Shown: piece by piece, positions 63,464 to 64,000 of the stretch | How positions within the stretch are numbered: the stretch's first letter is position 1 | Layout of the letters: every line of letters starts with the position of its first letter | Assembly (NCBI RefSeq): GCF_004193775.1 | Contig: NC_041019.1 | Span: 48,459,928 to 48,523,927, forward strand | DNA length: 64,000 nt | From: Glycine soja | Lineage: Eukaryota; Streptophyta; Magnoliopsida; Fabales; Fabaceae | Direction: 5' to 3' | The notes under the pieces: model-generated | Seen by the model: only the letters and a program-made list of their open reading frames with translations | The model's database searches: none | What the model was told of the DNA's origin: nothing | Translations under genes and position numbers: made by a program

Positions 63464-63709
63464 TTTTCTTTTTCAGAACCTGCTAAACTAGAACTTTCCT
63501 TGCCGTGTTTCTGGTTCTGGGTGTAATGAATATTGCACTGACTCTAATAAATAAGTCATTCATGTATCATAAAGAACAAACTAAAAAAGTAATTTTTTTT
63601 TTCTTGTCTTTAGAATATCTCAAACTTTGGTTTTATTCTTTATAAAACTTTAACATGTTTGAGTTTCTATATTTATCAAAAGAGATGCATTTTTAATTTT
63701 TCATTAGAA

Positions 63710-63741
<32 letters not shown>

Positions 63742-64000
63742 AAAATATAAGAACTAAAACATATTAAATTTTTATAGGAATAAAATCAATTTAGAGATAT
63801 TTTGAAAGACTAACAGCATTTTCAAAAAAAAATGTTTAAAACATGAGAGAGAGATTGTGTAGAAAAAACAACTAGTCATTGACCTACGGTACCCATTAGT
63901 AGTTAGTACATTGAGTTTCTTTGTTTGTATACGGCTTTATGGAAAACCTCAATGTGAACATATCATATATAATTATATATAGTTTTTTTTCCATATGTTG
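63464..64000. other. Upstream region of the GILT gene
   Basis: AT-rich, with a short (TA)n array at 63712-63738. No clear TATA box or further gene is seen. Confidence 0.4.

Overview
This is a plant nuclear window, most likely from a legume close to soybean (Glycine). The evidence is the AT-rich intergenic DNA, intron-bearing genes with plant proteins (L-type lectin receptor kinase, GRAS factor, SPC24, GILT), and a dense load of plant transposons, including an Athila/Calypso-type element and MULEs carrying FAR1-like/OTU and plant-mobile-domain (PMD) genes. The species is inferred from recall of these families, not from a search.

Layout: 1-11100 is most of one Ty3/gypsy element of the Tat lineage on the minus strand. 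Its 5' LTR is at 10321-11100, gag-protease at 10210-6731 and pol (RT, two RNase H domains, integrase) at 6891-3145. A spliced PMD plus coiled-coil gene lies on the opposite strand between pol and the 3' LTR, which is off the left edge. 11501-12658 is a Pack-MULE-like inverted-repeat element carrying a JINGUBANG-like WD40 fragment. 13741-19036 is a hAT-like element with a perfect 8-bp target duplication, split by a decayed Copia element (14067-18716).

20465-22516 (-) is an intact clade-VI-like lectin receptor kinase. 24680-25495 is a probable hAT-like element. About 26029-32478 is a decayed MULE with a FAR1/MULE transposase and OTU pseudogene (+) and a convergent PMD relic (-). 32.5-38.7 kb is AT-rich with several foldback MITEs. 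38760-41353 and 52724-55374 are two related 2.6-kb LTR-like elements in opposite orientation.

42330-43961 (+) is an intact NSP2-like GRAS gene. 45919 to about 51230 is an internally deleted Athila/Calypso-type element. 56179-58311 (+) is the kinetochore gene SPC24 in five exons; it contains an AT-AC intron and a U12-type intron. 61040-63463 (-) is a five-exon GILT-like thiol reductase gene, convergent with SPC24.

The four host genes are not an operon or pathway; they are islands (receptor signalling, transcription, chromosome segregation, endomembrane redox) among nested transposons. The most notable signals are the antisense spliced PMD gene inside an apparently intact retrotransposon, with PMD sequence also present in a DNA transposon 30 kb away; the two unusual introns in SPC24; and an inverted copy of the SPC24 promoter region 10 kb upstream of that gene.
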